Made by a program: the position numbers and the translations under genes. Positions 1 through 13,147 of a stretch of 64,000 nucleotides of DNA are shown in pieces. The notes beneath the pieces were generated by a model. It saw nothing but the letters and a program-made list of their open reading frames with translations, ran no database searches and was not told the origin of the DNA. The DNA comes from Paenarthrobacter sp. PH39-S1 (GTDB taxonomy: Bacteria > Actinomycetota > Actinomycetes > Actinomycetales > Micrococcaceae). The DNA is taken from the NCBI RefSeq assembly GCF_030063245.1, contig NZ_JASISR010000008.1, positions 79,558-143,557 on the forward strand. The letters run 5' to 3'. The first letter of the stretch is position 1, and every line of letters begins with the position of its first letter.

Positions 1-1
1 C

Positions 2-139
2 GACGCGGCACAGCGCTTCGTCATCCGGAATTCCTGGGGCAGCGGATGGGGCAAGCAGGGCTATGCCACCATGCCGTACGCGTATCTATTGACCAGCGCA
101 CTGTCCACCGATTTCTGGACCATCCGGTCCACGAGCTGA
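2..139 (+). CDS. C-terminal end of a papain-like C1 family cysteine peptidase (partial)
   Basis: The gene enters from outside the window; only the last 45 codons and the TGA at 137-139 are present. The frame reads FVIRNSWGSGWGKQGYATMP, which carries the Asn-Ser-Trp-Gly motif holding the catalytic Asn of papain-family (C1A) peptidases, followed by the usual Gly-Tyr-x-x-Met-Pro-Tyr strand. The family hydrolyses peptide bonds with a Cys-His-Asn triad; Cys and His would lie upstream, outside the window. It is convergent with rpoC, with terminator-like hairpins between them. The substrate cannot be told from this fragment. Confidence 0.8.
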   Translation, partial: DAAQRFVIRNSWGSGWGKQGYATMPYAYLLTSALSTDFWTIRSTS

Positions 140-190
140 GCGTCGGCGGACGGCGGGTCCCCCGCACGCAGGGCCATTGACGCCGGGTCC

Positions 191-243
191 ATCAACGAGG
201 TCCGTAAACGAGGGCCATAAACGAGGGCCATAAACGAGGGCGG
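191..243. repeat. 13-bp tandem repeat downstream of the C1 peptidase gene
   Basis: The unit TAAACGAGGGCCA occurs at 205-217 and 218-230. A third copy (TAAACGAGGG, then GCC changes to CGG) starts at 231, and a degenerate copy starts near 191. The array runs directly into the terminator hairpin at 239. It is too short and has no spacers, so it is not a CRISPR. Confidence 0.7.
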
Positions 244-270
244 CCCCGCACCGGAAGGTGCGGGGCCGCC
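239..270. terminator. Bidirectional terminator-like hairpin between the C1 peptidase and rpoC
   Basis: A perfect 14-bp GC stem (239-252 pairs with 257-270) closes a GGAA tetraloop. It sits between the convergent peptidase and rpoC genes. No strong T-run follows on either strand, which is common for actinobacterial terminators. Confidence 0.65.
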
Positions 271-286
271 GTCGTCGTTCGCCGCC

Positions 287-314
287 TCCCAAGCTTCGCA
301 AGCTCAGCTTGGGA
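287..314 (-). terminator. rpoC: Hairpin just downstream of rpoC
   Basis: TCCCAAGCT (287-295) pairs with AGCTTGGGA (306-314), giving a 9-bp stem with a 10-nt loop that starts 25 bp past the rpoC stop codon. It is the first structure RNA polymerase meets after rpoC and is probably the operon's 3' end together with the 239-270 hairpin. Confidence 0.5.
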
Positions 315-338
315 CCCTCGGCAGCTTTCTTAGCTCAG

Positions 339-4241
<3,903 letters not shown>

Positions 4242-4420
4242 ATGGTCCCTGTTCTCTCTTGTTCTCTAATTCTGAATGTCTATGCGGGTGCGGAGGGAAG
4301 TTCGACGGCGGCGTACCCGGCTTTCGCCGGTTGACCGCCCGGAACGGCGGGCCGAAGGTATCTTCGGCCGCGGACGGCCTTCGATCCTTGGCGCCCGCCT
4401 TCCTCCGGACGGCCCAACCG

Positions 4421-4518
4421 GCTAGTGACTAGGCTCGGGGGAAGGCGTGCGCCAAGCGACTAAGGCCGCCCGCGGCTGCAGGAGCCTTCGGCACGCCGTC
4501 CCGAGCCTAGGCACTAGC
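4421..4518 (-). promoter_or_regulatory. Large stem-loop directly after the rpoB stop codon (rpoB-rpoC spacer)
   Basis: Two 19-nt arms (4421-4439 and 4500-4518) pair with one mismatch. The loop continues the stem with GGCGTGC (4444-4450) opposite GCACGCC (4491-4497) and AAGGC opposite GCCTT. The structure begins 2 nt after the rpoB TAG. The rest of the 279-bp spacer holds further hairpins, including GGCCGAAG / CTTCGGCC at 4350-4369 and CCGGC / GCCGG near 4317-4330. No T-run follows. Because rpoC must still be transcribed, an mRNA processing or stability element, or a partial terminator, fits better than a full terminator. Confidence 0.7.
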
Positions 4519-4520
4519 GC

Positions 4521-7500
4521 CTAAACTTCCTCGACGGAATTCGGCTCGGCCCGTGAAAGGTCGATGCCCAGTTCCTCCGCTGCCCGGAAGACTTCTTCAT
4601 CCGAGTCACGCATCTCAATCGTGGTGCCGTCGGTGGAAAGGACTTCCACGTTCAGGCACAGCGACTGCATTTCCTTGATCAGAACCTTGAAGGATTCGGG
4701 GATACCCGGCTCCGGAATGTTCTCGCCCTTGACGATGGCCTCATAGACCTTCACGCGGCCGTGGATGTCATCGGACTTGATCGTCAATAGTTCCTGCAGC
4801 GTGTATGCCGCGCCATAGGCCTCCAGTGCCCACACTTCCATCTCACCAAAGCGCTGTCCGCCGAACTGCGCCTTACCGCCCAAGGGCTGCTGGGTGATCA
4901 TGGAGTACGGACCGGTGGAGCGGGCGTGGATCTTGTCGTCCACCAGGTGGTGGAGCTTCAGGATGTACATGTAGCCCACTGAAATCGGGTCCGGGAACTG
5001 CTCGCCGGAACGGCCGTCGAAAAGCACGGTCTTTCCGGAGGAGTCGATCAGGCGCACACCGTCTCGGGTGAGCGTCGTCGAATCGAGCAGGCCGGTGATT
5101 TCTTCCTCACGGGCGCCGTCGAACACGGGCGTGGCAACCGTCGTCTGGCCGGAAACCCGGGGCAGATTCGGCAGGTTCTTGACCCATTCCGGCTCTCCCT
5201 CGATGTTCCAACCGGTCTTCGCGACCCAGCCGAGGTGCGTTTCCAGCACCTGGCCGACGTTCATGCGGCCCGGAACACCCAGCGGGTTGAGCACGATGTC
5301 GACCGGGGTACCGTCAGCCAGGAACGGCATGTCCTCGATCGGCAGGATCTTGGAGATAACACCCTTGTTGCCGTGCCGGCCGGCCAGCTTGTCACCATCG
5401 GTGATCTTGCGCTTGTTGGCTACGTAGATGCGCACCAACTGGTTGACGCCCGGGGGCAGCTCGTCGTCGGAGTCGCGGTCAAAGATCCGGACGCCGATGA
5501 CGGTGCCGGACTCGCCGTGCGGAACCTTCAGCGAGGTGTCGCGGACTTCGCGGCTCTTCTCACCGAAAATGGCGCGCAGCAGACGCTCTTCCGGAGTCAG
5601 TTCGGTCTCGCCCTTGGGAGTGACCTTGCCGACCAGGATGTCGCCGGCCTCTACCTCGGCACCGATGTGGATGATGCCGCGCTCGTCCAGACCGGCGAGG
5701 ATTTCCTCGGAGACGTTCGGGATGTCGCGGGTGATTTCTTCGGCACCGAGCTTGGTGTCGCGGGCATCAATCTCATGCTCTTCGATGTGGATGGAGGAGA
5801 GTACATCCTCGGCCACAATGCGCTGGCTGAGGATGATCGCGTCCTCATAGTTGTGGCCTTCCCAGGACATGAATGCCACGAGCAGGTTCTTCCCCAGTGC
5901 AAGCTCCCCCTGATCCGTGGCGGGACCGTCGGCGATGATGCCGCCGACTTCCAGCCGCAGGCCCTCGGAGACCAGGACGCGCTGGTTGTACGCGGTGCCC
6001 TGGTTGGAGCGGTGGTACTTGGCAATCGGGTACTTCGTTTCGGTGCCGTCGTCGTTGAGCATGACGACCAGGTCCGCCGAAACCTCGGAGACCACCCCCG
6101 CCTTCTTGGCAATGACGACGTCGCCTGCGTCGACCGCCGTCGCGCGCTCCATGCCGGTGCCCACGAAAGGAGCCTCGGAACGGACCAGCGGCACGGCCTG
6201 GCGCTGCATGTTCGCACCCATCAGGGCGCGGTTGGCGTCGTCATGCTCCAGGAACGGGATCAGGGCGGTAGCCACCGACACCATCTGGCGCGGCGACACG
6301 TCCATGTACTCGACCTCGGCGGCCGGAATAAGCACCGGCTCGCCGCCACCGCCGCGCTGGCGGACCAGGACGGTTTCCTCGGCAAAGTCGCTGTCAGTCG
6401 TCAGCGGCGCGTTGGCCTGGGCAATGACAACTTCAACCTCGTCATCGGCGGTGAGGTAATCGACATCGTCGCTCACGTGGCCGTTGGCAACCTTGCGGTA
6501 CGGCGTCTCGATGAAACCGAAGGGGTTGATCCGGCCGTAGGACGCCAGCGATCCGATCAGACCGATGTTCGGGCCTTCAGGGGTCTCGATGGGACACATG
6601 CGTCCGTAGTGCGACGGGTGAACGTCACGGACCTCCATGCCGGCGCGGTCACGGGACAGACCACCCGGGCCGAGCGCGGAAAGACGGCGTTTGTGCGTCA
6701 GACCGGCCAGCGGGTTGTTCTGGTCCATGAACTGCGACAGCTGCGACGTTCCGAAGAACTCCTTGATCGCGGCCACCACCGGACGGATGTTGATCAGGGT
6801 CTGCGGCGTGATCGCTTCGACGTCTTGGGTCGTCATGCGCTCGCGGACAACGCGTTCCATCCGGGAAAGACCGGTGCGGACCTGGTTCTCGATCAGCTCG
6901 CCGACGGCGCGGATACGGCGGTTGCCGAAGTGGTCGATGTCGTCGGTTTCGACGCGGAGCTCGTGCGCCTTGCCGTCGCGCTTGCCGGCCAGCGTCTTGT
7001 CGCCGTTGTGCAGCGCAACCAGGAACTTGATCATCGCGACGATGTCGTCGATGTCCAGCACCGATGCATCATCGGCGTTGAGCTGCTTGTCGATGCCGAG
7101 TTTGCGGTTGATCTTGTAACGGCCGACCTTGGCCAGATCGTAGCGCTTCGGGTTGAAGTACAGGTTGTGCAGCAGTGCGTCGGCAGCCTCGACTGTGGGC
7201 GGCTCGCCCGGACGCAGCTTCCGGTAGATGTCCAGCAAGGCATCTTCGCGGGTCACGGTGGTGTCTTTTTCCATCGTGGCACGGATGGAGTCGTACTGGC
7301 CAAATTCCTCGAGGATCTGGCCCTCGCTCCAGCCAAGTGCCTTCAGCAGGACGGTGACCGACTGCTTGCGCTTGCGGTCAAGGCGGACGCCGACCTGATC
7401 ACGCTTGTCGATTTCGAGTTCAAACCAGGCGCCGCGGGACGGGATGATCTTGGCGGTGAAGATGTCCTTATCGCTCGTCTTGTCCGCGGTGCGCTCAAAG

Positions 7501-8054
7501 TACGCACCCGGGGAACGGACCAGCTGGGAGACGACGACGCGCTCGGTGCCGTTGATGACGAAGGTACCTTTCTCCGTCATCAACGGGAAGTCGCCCATGA
7601 ACACCGTCTGCTGCTTGATCTCACCGGTGTTGTTGTTCATGAACTCGGCCTTCACGTACAGCGGAGCCGCAAAGGTCGCGTCGCGGTCCTTGCACTCAGC
7701 CATCGTGTACTTCGGATCGGAGAACTCCGGTTCCGAGAAGGACAGGGACATGGTGCCCTGGAAATCCTCGATCGGGGAGATCTCTTCGAAGATGTCGGCC
7801 AGCCCCGATGTGGTGGCGACACTCTGGTCCCCGGATTCCACGGCGACGTGCATTCGTGACTGCCAGCGCTCATTGCCGACGAGCCAGTCAAAGCTCTCGG
7901 TCTGCAGCGCGAGCAGATTCGGAACGTCAAGGGGCTCATGAATCTTTGCGAATGAGATACGACGCGTGGCACCATCGGTGCTGTTGGTATCAATAGCGGT
8001 TGAAGCACTGGTTACATTAGCGCTGTTTACATTAGAGGTGCTCGAGGCGACCAA
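4521..8054 (-). CDS. rpoB: DNA-directed RNA polymerase beta subunit
   Basis: Catalytic beta subunit, 1177 residues from the chosen start. I place the start at the TTG at 8052-8054. It gives the N-terminus MVASSTSN, which I recall as typical of Arthrobacter RpoB, and GGAAGGA lies 6 nt before it; the in-frame GTG at 8069 would add five residues but lacks a ribosome site. The rifampicin-resistance region reads [20 protein letters not shown] with Asp444, His454 and Ser459 (E. coli Asp516, His526 and Ser531), so the common resistance substitutions are absent. It forms a transcription unit with rpoC. Confidence 0.98.
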   Translation of the reverse strand: MVASSTSNVNSANVTSASTAIDTNSTDGATRRISFAKIHEPLDVPNLLALQTESFDWLVGNERWQSRMHVAVESGDQSVATTSGLADIFEEISPIEDFQGTMSLSFSEPEFSDPKYTMAECKDRDATFAAPLYVKAEFMNNNTGEIKQQTVFMGDFPLMTEKGTFVINGTERVVVSQLVRSPGAYFERTADKTSDKDIFTAKIIPSRGAWFELEIDKRDQVGVRLDRKRKQSVTVLLKALGWSEGQILEEFGQYDSIRATMEKDTTVTREDALLDIYRKLRPGEPPTVEAADALLHNLYFNPKRYDLAKVGRYKINRKLGIDKQLNADDASVLDIDDIVAMIKFLVALHNGDKTLAGKRDGKAHELRVETDDIDHFGNRRIRAVGELIENQVRTGLSRMERVVRERMTTQDVEAITPQTLINIRPVVAAIKEFFGTSQLSQFMDQNNPLAGLTHKRRLSALGPGGLSRDRAGMEVRDVHPSHYGRMCPIETPEGPNIGLIGSLASYGRINPFGFIETPYRKVANGHVSDDVDYLTADDEVEVVIAQANAPLTTDSDFAEETVLVRQRGGGGEPVLIPAAEVEYMDVSPRQMVSVATALIPFLEHDDANRALMGANMQRQAVPLVRSEAPFVGTGMERATAVDAGDVVIAKKAGVVSEVSADLVVMLNDDGTETKYPIAKYHRSNQGTAYNQRVLVSEGLRLEVGGIIADGPATDQGELALGKNLLVAFMSWEGHNYEDAIILSQRIVAEDVLSSIHIEEHEIDARDTKLGAEEITRDIPNVSEEILAGLDERGIIHIGAEVEAGDILVGKVTPKGETELTPEERLLRAIFGEKSREVRDTSLKVPHGESGTVIGVRIFDRDSDDELPPGVNQLVRIYVANKRKITDGDKLAGRHGNKGVISKILPIEDMPFLADGTPVDIVLNPLGVPGRMNVGQVLETHLGWVAKTGWNIEGEPEWVKNLPNLPRVSGQTTVATPVFDGAREEEITGLLDSTTLTRDGVRLIDSSGKTVLFDGRSGEQFPDPISVGYMYILKLHHLVDDKIHARSTGPYSMITQQPLGGKAQFGGQRFGEMEVWALEAYGAAYTLQELLTIKSDDIHGRVKVYEAIVKGENIPEPGIPESFKVLIKEMQSLCLNVEVLSTDGTTIEMRDSDEEVFRAAEELGIDLSRAEPNSVEEV

Positions 8055-8418
8055 GAGGGATCCTTCCACAGACCTTCAGGCGTGTTCTGCGAAACCCTTA
8101 CCGTTCTTCGAACTGATTCGACGCCAAACTGACCCGCTGCGTTCGGCGAACACAACTGATTTCATGGCAAAGCCCACCGCTATATGAAGGCTGAAGGTTA
8201 AGAGGGGAGACGCAAAGATCCACAATACGGCAAATCGCCGGCCATGTCCAATGGACCATCCATCATACGCCTCGTCGAGAATTTCTGTGCGCGTGGAGTG
8301 CCCGTGCCGGAAATATCCCGCCGCGGCAAGCTGTTAGATTCTATGTGAGCGGCGCCTCAAATTGACCAGCGCCGGTGACGTGACGAACTCCGACCCGATG
8401 AAAGCGAAGTGCTCTTCC
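8055..8418. other. Divergent upstream region between rpoB and the thiolase gene
   Basis: About 360 bp without a supportable gene. On the minus strand it must hold the rpoB promoter and leader; TATAGC (rc of 8177-8182) and TAACCT (rc of 8195-8200) are AT-rich possibilities, but neither has a convincing -35 box, so none is called. On the plus strand TAGATT at 8335-8340 fits a TANNNT -10 box for the thiolase gene. I see no tRNA, repeat or small ORF with a ribosome site. Confidence 0.4.
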
Positions 8419-9612
8419 ATGACCGCAAATCCTTCTGACGTTGTCATCTTGTCCGGGGCGCGGACACCCTTCGGGCGACTGAACGGCCAGCTGGGCGGAT
8501 TCACCGCCGTCGAGCTGGGCGCCAAGGCCATTACCGGCGCGCTGGACCGGGCGGGCGTCAGTGCCGGTCAGGTGGACGCCGTCATTATGGGCCAGGTAAT
8601 CCAGGCCGGAGCCGGCCAGAACCCGGCCCGGCAGAGCGCGATTGCAGCCGGTATCGGCTGGAATGTCCCCACCGTGACGATCAACAAGGTGTGCCTGTCC
8701 GGACTGGCCGCCATCACGGATGCCGCCCGGCTGATCCATTCCGGTGAGGCGAGCGTGGTGGTCGCCGGCGGCCAGGAGTCCATGAGCAACGGTCCGCACC
8801 TGCTCCCCGGTTCCCGCCAAGGCTGGACCTACGGTGACTTCACCGCCATCGATTCCGTTGCCCGTGACGGGCTGACCGACGCCTTTGACCATGAATCGAT
8901 GGGCAGCTCCACGGAGCGGCACAACGGCCGGCTCGGCATCGACCGGCGCGCCCAGGACGAGGTTGCGGCCGCGTCCCATCAGCGCGCCTCAGCCGCCGCG
9001 GAGTCGGGAATTTTTGTCGACGAAATCGTTGCGGTGACGGTTCCCCAGCGCAAGGGCGCCGACCTTTCCGTGGCCAAGGATGAAGGTTTGCGGCCGCAGA
9101 CAACGGTCGAGACGCTGGCAGGCCTGCGGCCCGCGTTCGCCAAGGACGGGACCATCACCGCCGGAAACTCCTCGCCGCTCTCCGACGGCGCCGCCGCCGT
9201 CGTGCTGAGCACCCGCGGTTATGCCGAGGACAACGGACTGCGGTGGCTCGCCGTTGTCGGCAAGCCCGGGCAGGTGGCCGGACCGGATACCTCGCTGCAG
9301 TCACAGCCCTCCAATGCGATCAACAAGGCGCTCAAACTTGCCGGTTGGGCGGTGGCGGATCTGGACTTCATCGAAATCAACGAGGCGTTCGGGGCCGTCG
9401 CCGTGCAGTCCCTGAAGGATCTTGATTACCCGCTGGAAAAGTGCAATATCCACGGCGGGGCGATCGCCATGGGACACCCCATCGGTGCGTCCGGCGCGCG
9501 GCTTGCCCTGCACGCCGCACAGGAGCTCAGCCGGCGCGGCGCCGGCAAGGCTGCGGTGTCCCTCTGCGGCGGCGGCGGCCAGGGCGAGGCCCTGTTGCTG
9601 TACCGCGACTGA
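8419..9612 (+). CDS. Acetyl-CoA C-acetyltransferase (thiolase)
   Basis: Condenses or cleaves acetoacetyl-CoA; cytosolic, biosynthetic-type thiolase of 397 residues. The nucleophilic cysteine is Cys92 in NKVCLSGL. The C-terminal catalytic motifs GHPIGASGAR (His) and SLCGGGGQG (second Cys) are intact, and the N-terminus DVVILSGARTPFG is typical. The ATG at 8419 is chosen because the protein then begins just before the conserved strand; in-frame starts at 8398 (ATG) and 8362 (TTG) have no ribosome site. It stands alone between rpoB and rplL and ends at strong hairpins. It could serve polyhydroxybutyrate, acetoacetate or fatty acid metabolism; the neighbours do not decide. Confidence 0.92.
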   Translation: MTANPSDVVILSGARTPFGRLNGQLGGFTAVELGAKAITGALDRAGVSAGQVDAVIMGQVIQAGAGQNPARQSAIAAGIGWNVPTVTINKVCLSGLAAITDAARLIHSGEASVVVAGGQESMSNGPHLLPGSRQGWTYGDFTAIDSVARDGLTDAFDHESMGSSTERHNGRLGIDRRAQDEVAAASHQRASAAAESGIFVDEIVAVTVPQRKGADLSVAKDEGLRPQTTVETLAGLRPAFAKDGTITAGNSSPLSDGAAAVVLSTRGYAEDNGLRWLAVVGKPGQVAGPDTSLQSQPSNAINKALKLAGWAVADLDFIEINEAFGAVAVQSLKDLDYPLEKCNIHGGAIAMGHPIGASGARLALHAAQELSRRGAGKAAVSLCGGGGQGEALLLYRD

Positions 9613-9661
9613 CCCGAAACAGGGGCTAACCCCTTACCAACGCGAGTCTGCGACACAAGCC

Positions 9662-9728
9662 GCGCACTGTTGGGGTCTCGCCCCGCGCAGGAGCAGTTCC
9701 TGCGCGGGGCCCACTCCCAGCAGTGCGC
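9662..9728 (+). terminator. Composite hairpin after the thiolase gene
   Basis: The inner stem is 13 bp perfect (9680-9692 with 9698-9710, 5-nt loop GCAGT). The outer stem GCGCACTG (9662-9669) pairs with CAGTGCGC (9721-9728). It starts 50 bp after the thiolase stop codon. Confidence 0.6.
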
Positions 9729-9746
9729 ACAATGATCCGCCCCGAT

Positions 9747-9786
9747 GCAAAGAAGCCCCGCACCTACCGGTGCGGGGCTTCTTTGC
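9747..9786. terminator. Bidirectional intrinsic terminator for rplL and the thiolase gene
   Basis: A perfect 18-bp stem (9747-9764 with 9769-9786) closes a TACC tetraloop. The stem ends in A/T-rich pairs (GCAAAGAAG / CTTCTTTGC), so both strands have a short U-run at the stem foot. It lies 15 bp past the rplL stop, where the L7/L12 operon should end. Confidence 0.8.
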
Positions 9787-9801
9787 AACTGAGAGTGACT
9801 G

Positions 9802-10176
9802 TTACTTGAGGGTAACGGTTGCTCCGGCTGCTTCCAGGGATTCCTTTGCCTTCTCGGCAGCTTCCTTGGTCGCGCCTTCGAGAACAGCCTTCGGCGCGGA
9901 GTCTACGACGTCCTTGGCTTCCTTCAGTCCGAGGGAGGTCAGGGCGCGCACCTCCTTGATGACGGCAATCTTCTTGTCGCCGGCGGCTTCGAGGATAACG
10001 TCGAAGGAATCCTTCTCGGCTTCTTCCTCAGCGGCACCGGCCGCGGGGCCCGCAACGGCAACGGCGGCGGCGGTGACCTCGAAGGTCTCCTCGAAGACCT
10101 TGACGAACTCGGAGAGTTCGATGATGGTCAGTTCCTTGAAAGCTGCAATGAGCTCGTCGTTGGTGAGCTTAGCCAT
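9802..10176 (-). CDS. rplL: 50S ribosomal protein L7/L12
   Basis: Ribosomal stalk protein that recruits translation GTPases, 124 residues, normal length. The N-terminal dimerisation helix ([20 protein letters not shown]), an Ala/Glu-rich hinge near residues 38-52, and the C-terminal domain with [20 protein letters not shown] are all present. A strong ribosome site (GGAG) precedes the ATG at 10176. It is the last gene of the rplJ-rplL unit; 97 nt separate it from rplJ. Confidence 0.98.
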   Translation of the reverse strand: MAKLTNDELIAAFKELTIIELSEFVKVFEETFEVTAAAVAVAGPAAGAAEEEAEKDSFDVILEAAGDKKIAVIKEVRALTSLGLKEAKDVVDSAPKAVLEGATKEAAEKAKESLEAAGATVTLK

Positions 10177-10273
10177 GTGTGGCGCTCCTTCTTGTTTTTG
10201 GCCGTGATGGCGAGTCTATAACCTAAAGTCCTCGTGGAATTCAGGATGGAACCGGGGTTGGACCCCATGAGGA

Positions 10274-10864
10274 CTAGGCCTCGGCGGACGCTTCTGCCGC
10301 AGGCGCTTCTGCTGCCGGCTCTTCGCCGGCGGCCGGTGCTTCGGCGTCAGCGGCCGAAGCCTCAACAACGGGAGCTTCGGTGCCTTCGTCAAGCTTGAGG
10401 CGCAGCGCGTCGAGGGTGCGGGCGGCCGCAGCCATCGGGGCGAGCAGAACCGCAGCAACACGGGCCAGCTGCACTTCACGCGACTCAAGAGCCGCAAGTG
10501 CGGCAACTTCAGCAGCATCCAGCGCTCTACCTTCGAAGTAACCGGTCTTGATGACCAGCGCCTTGTTGGTCTTTGCAAAATCCGTCAGGCTCTTTGCTGC
10601 CGCAACAGCGTCACCCTTAATGAACGCGATAGCGGTCGGGCCGGCCAGGTGGCCTTCGAAAGCACCAACACCGGCTTCCTTGGCCGCAATGGCGGTCAGG
10701 GTGTTCTTGACGACCGAGAATTTGTTCTCGCGGCCGAGAGAAACACGCAGCTCCTTGAGCTGTGCAACGGTGAGCCCGCGGTATTCGGTTAGGACTGCAG
10801 CGTTGGAGGCGTTGAAATCGTTGGTGATTTCCTCCACGGCTGCCACCTTGTTCGGCGTTGCCAT
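10274..10864 (-). CDS. rplJ: 50S ribosomal protein L10
   Basis: Stalk base protein that binds 23S rRNA and carries L7/L12 dimers; 196 residues. The N-terminus MATPNKVAAVEEITNDFNAS and the YRGLTVAQLKELR helix are typical. The C-terminus is lengthened by an Ala/Glu/Pro-rich tail (about residues 165-196), common in actinobacteria. A near-consensus AGGAGG site precedes the ATG. The 300-bp upstream region carries an L10-leader-like RNA and a terminator-like hairpin, which suggests the known autogenous control by L10(L12)4. Confidence 0.98.
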   Translation of the reverse strand: MATPNKVAAVEEITNDFNASNAAVLTEYRGLTVAQLKELRVSLGRENKFSVVKNTLTAIAAKEAGVGAFEGHLAGPTAIAFIKGDAVAAAKSLTDFAKTNKALVIKTGYFEGRALDAAEVAALAALESREVQLARVAAVLLAPMAAAARTLDALRLKLDEGTEAPVVEASAADAEAPAAGEEPAAEAPAAEASAEA

Positions 10865-10930
10865 AACCCTCCTTCCGGGAAATTAAAGCCGGTCAGTTCG
10901 GGTCCCCGTGCCGGATGAGCAGCACATACT

Positions 10931-10959
10931 AAAAACGCCCCGCGCAGATGCCCGGGGCT
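10931..10959 (-). terminator. Attenuator-like hairpin with U-run in the rplJ leader
   Basis: Read on the minus strand, GCCCC pairs with GGGGC around a GGGCATCTGCGC loop and is followed by GTTTTT. It lies between the L10-leader-like RNA and the rplJ ribosome site, 67 nt upstream of the start codon, the position expected for a regulated terminator. Confidence 0.5.
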
Positions 10960-10994
10960 TCGCCTCGACAGGGCATCCGGAGTCCGGATGGTGG

Positions 10995-11133
10995 TGGAGG
11001 CTCACTTCGTTCACCTGCGCCGGCCGCCCTAGGATAGGGACTTTCGGATGGAATTCCGCCCGTAATCCCGCACGCGATGACAGATTGTGATCACTAGCGG
11101 GGGGTGAATTTCCGTCGACCGACGGTCTTTGGT
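10995..11133 (-). promoter_or_regulatory. Ribosomal protein L10 leader RNA (autoregulatory)
   Basis: The minus strand starts with CCAAAGACCGTCGGTCGACG (rc from 11132 down) and ends with GCGCAGGTGAACGAAGTGAG (around 11019-11000). As I recall them, these are the two conserved ends of the bacterial L10 leader, which binds L10(L12)4 and lowers rplJL expression. Between them lie CCCTATCCTAGGG and GGCCGGC stem elements. The call rests on motif recall; a covariance-model search (Rfam L10_leader) would settle it. Confidence 0.65.
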
Positions 11134-11172
11134 GATTTCAGCCTACGGGATGTACCCCCGGGTCGCCAAATC

Positions 11173-12285
11173 CTAGGTCCCGGTGCCGAGCGGCTTTTTC
11201 CACTGCCCGGTGACCCCCGCCGGCGCGAAGCCGAGCTTGCGGTTGACCTCAATCATGTAGTCCCGTTCCACCACGTTCCAGGTATAGACGGAACGGGCAA
11301 GCGGAAACCGCTCGGCCAGTAGCTCAAGATTCCCCACCTTGATCAACATGCCCAGGTTTTTCCCCCGATGCTCAGGCAGAACGATCGTGTCGTCCTGGAA
11401 AACCACGTCGTCCCGGTGTCCTAGCACCGAGATGGACGTGAAGCCAACCAGCTTGCCGATGGCCAGTTCCTCCACCGCTGTCACCAGCGTGTGCCGGCCA
11501 CGCGCCTGGGCTAATGCCTCGGTCTCGCGGAGCCGGTCTACGGTCCACAGATCCTGCCCGTCGCCGTCGTGAGCAGCGTCGTCGCCGTCCGCGGCGGCGT
11601 CGGCGGCCATGGCGGCTTCCAGCGCGACGATGCATTCCGCCCACCGGTCCGGGCACTGGTCCACCCATTGATGCAGTGCGTAATCACCGCCCTGCAGTCC
11701 GCTCAATCCGGCCTTCAGTCGGGCGGCCACAGCCGGGTCCAAGGGCACGTGGCAGGCACTGAACTGCCCTACCTGCTGCAGGTCATACCCGGCACTCCGG
11801 GCGAAAATCACCTCCCGGCTGCTCAGCGGCAGATATCCCAGGCCATCGGCCGCAGTCAGGCTCTCGTCGTCGCGCTGGCCGAGGGTGGAGGCCGGATGAT
11901 TCGTCTCCACCATCACCTTGCGCCGGTTTTCGCCCCGGACAAACTGCTCGGCGGCGGCGAGCAGCTCACGGCCCACGCCGTTGTTCTGGGCCGAGGGCAG
12001 AACATCCAAGGTCACGTGCGCCAGATCGGTGTTGTCGGTCAGCGGCAGGGCAATCCCGGCACGACCCACAATCACCCCGTCGACCCGCGCCAGCAGGACC
12101 ACGTACCACTCATATGGGTCCGAAAATGTCTGCAGCATTTCATCCGCCGTATAGGCGAGGTCGTCATTTCCCCAGGTATGGATCCGGACCTGACGTGATA
12201 CCGCCACGGACGCCAGCAGGTCCTGCGCCTCGGGACCCTCGAGGGAGTCCGGCGGCCGAAGCTGTTCGATCTGGATCGTCTTCAC
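11173..12285 (-). CDS. GNAT family N-acetyltransferase (double-domain)
   Basis: Predicted acetyl-CoA-dependent acyltransferase, 370 residues, substrate unknown. Two GNAT-like halves are visible. The first has GRAGIALPLTDNTDLAHVTL and the acetyl-CoA loop region SAQNNGVGRELL. The second has VLPEHRGKNLGMLIKVGNLE and ends with the typical NRKLGFAPAG. I chose the GTG at 12285 because GGAAGGG lies 5 nt before it; the in-frame ATG at 12303 sits upstream of that site. It is a stand-alone minus-strand gene between the rplJ leader and another GNAT gene. Confidence 0.85.
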   Translation of the reverse strand: MKTIQIEQLRPPDSLEGPEAQDLLASVAVSRQVRIHTWGNDDLAYTADEMLQTFSDPYEWYVVLLARVDGVIVGRAGIALPLTDNTDLAHVTLDVLPSAQNNGVGRELLAAAEQFVRGENRRKVMVETNHPASTLGQRDDESLTAADGLGYLPLSSREVIFARSAGYDLQQVGQFSACHVPLDPAVAARLKAGLSGLQGGDYALHQWVDQCPDRWAECIVALEAAMAADAAADGDDAAHDGDGQDLWTVDRLRETEALAQARGRHTLVTAVEELAIGKLVGFTSISVLGHRDDVVFQDDTIVLPEHRGKNLGMLIKVGNLELLAERFPLARSVYTWNVVERDYMIEVNRKLGFAPAGVTGQWKKPLGTGT

Positions 12286-12309
12286 AAAATCCCTTCCGGA
12301 CATGGACGG

Positions 12310-12344
12310 CCCGGCACCATACCCGCAACGTGCGGGGTACCGGG
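12310..12344 (-). terminator. Hairpin between the two GNAT genes
   Basis: CCCGG (12310-12314) pairs with CCGGG (12340-12344), and inside it TACCCGCA pairs with TGCGGGGTA around a 3-nt ACG loop. It lies downstream of the GNAT gene at 12465 and just upstream of the next one. There is no T-run, so this could equally be a leader structure. Confidence 0.35.
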
Positions 12345-12464
12345 ACGGCTGGGCAGATGTACCGCGTCGGTGCTGACGCTCAACGTCATTGTTGAAGCCA
12401 CTTTCTCAGGGTTGATCAAATCATAGGCCCGCGGAAGGGGACACGGAGTCTGCGGGGGCGCCAT

Positions 12465-13025
12465 CTACCGAATCCCGGCCGTCCCGGGATAGTCATCGAT
12501 GACCAGTTGTAGGACAAAGTCGTGTTCCACGCGGGCGCCCAAGCGGAAGCTCTTCGTGCCGACTTCATGAAATCCGCACTTGGCGTAAAAGCGGAGCGCG
12601 CGCGTGTTTTCGCTATCGACGCCCAGCCATACCGACGCTCCGCCGAACTCGCGGGCGCGGTTGACGGAGTCATTCATGAGCCGGCGCGCCGTTCCGCCGC
12701 CGTGGTGTTCCGGATGGACATAGAACTTGCTCAGTTCGATGGCCGGCAGGGCCGTAACGGCGGCAGCCACTTTTGAATCCGACGGCGGCTCGGCCACCAG
12801 CAGGCTGTAGGCCAGCAGCGCCCCGTGCTCCTGCGCGACAAGGACCGCCGCGCGCGGATCCACGATGAAGCCGTCGAAATTCTCCGCGGCCAGATTGGAC
12901 CCGATAAACGCCGCGATATCCGTTTCACCGGCGTCCGGAGGACACGCCAGCGGGAAGGTCAGCGCAGCCAGGCTGGCAAGTGCCGGAACGTCAGGGATCT
13001 GGGCTGCACGGATCGTCACGGTCAT
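12465..13025 (-). CDS. GNAT family N-acetyltransferase
   Basis: Single-domain acetyltransferase of 186 residues. The CoA-binding turn HPEHHGGGTARRLM (Q/R-x-x-G-x-G/A type) and the C-terminal NTRALRFYAKCGFHEVG are the classic GNAT motifs A and B. The fold is close to RimI-like enzymes, but the substrate is unknown. The ATG at 13025 is preceded by GAAAGGAACC. It follows the rplA terminator, so it probably has its own promoter. Confidence 0.85.
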   Translation of the reverse strand: MTVTIRAAQIPDVPALASLAALTFPLACPPDAGETDIAAFIGSNLAAENFDGFIVDPRAAVLVAQEHGALLAYSLLVAEPPSDSKVAAAVTALPAIELSKFYVHPEHHGGGTARRLMNDSVNRAREFGGASVWLGVDSENTRALRFYAKCGFHEVGTKSFRLGARVEHDFVLQLVIDDYPGTAGIR

Positions 13026-13096
13026 GCCGGTTCCTTTCTGGTGGTGATGGCGTGGCCGAAACCCTGCGCAGGGCAGAAAAGGACGGCGCAGGGTAC

Positions 13097-13131
13097 AAAA
13101 AGGCCGGTGCAGCAACTGCTGCACCGGCCTT
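13097..13131 (-). terminator. Intrinsic terminator after rplK-rplA
   Basis: A perfect 14-bp stem (13100-13113 with 13118-13131) has an AACT loop and is followed on the minus strand by TTTTTG. It begins 17 bp past the rplA stop codon. This is the clearest classic terminator in the window. Confidence 0.85.
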
Positions 13132-13147
13132 CAGCGGGCTTTTATCC

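Noticed and set aside
191..243. 13-bp repeats considered as a CRISPR array
   Set aside because: Units are directly tandem with no unique spacers, are too short, and no cas gene is near.
5235..7859. 874-codon open frame on the plus strand opposite rpoB
   Set aside because: Its residues (many His, Asp, Leu, Arg, Val) follow from the reverse complement of GC3-biased codons. It has no domain signature and lies wholly antisense to rpoB.
8177..8200. TATAGC and TAACCT as the rpoB -10 box
   Set aside because: No -35 box at a usable distance for either; left uncalled rather than guessed.
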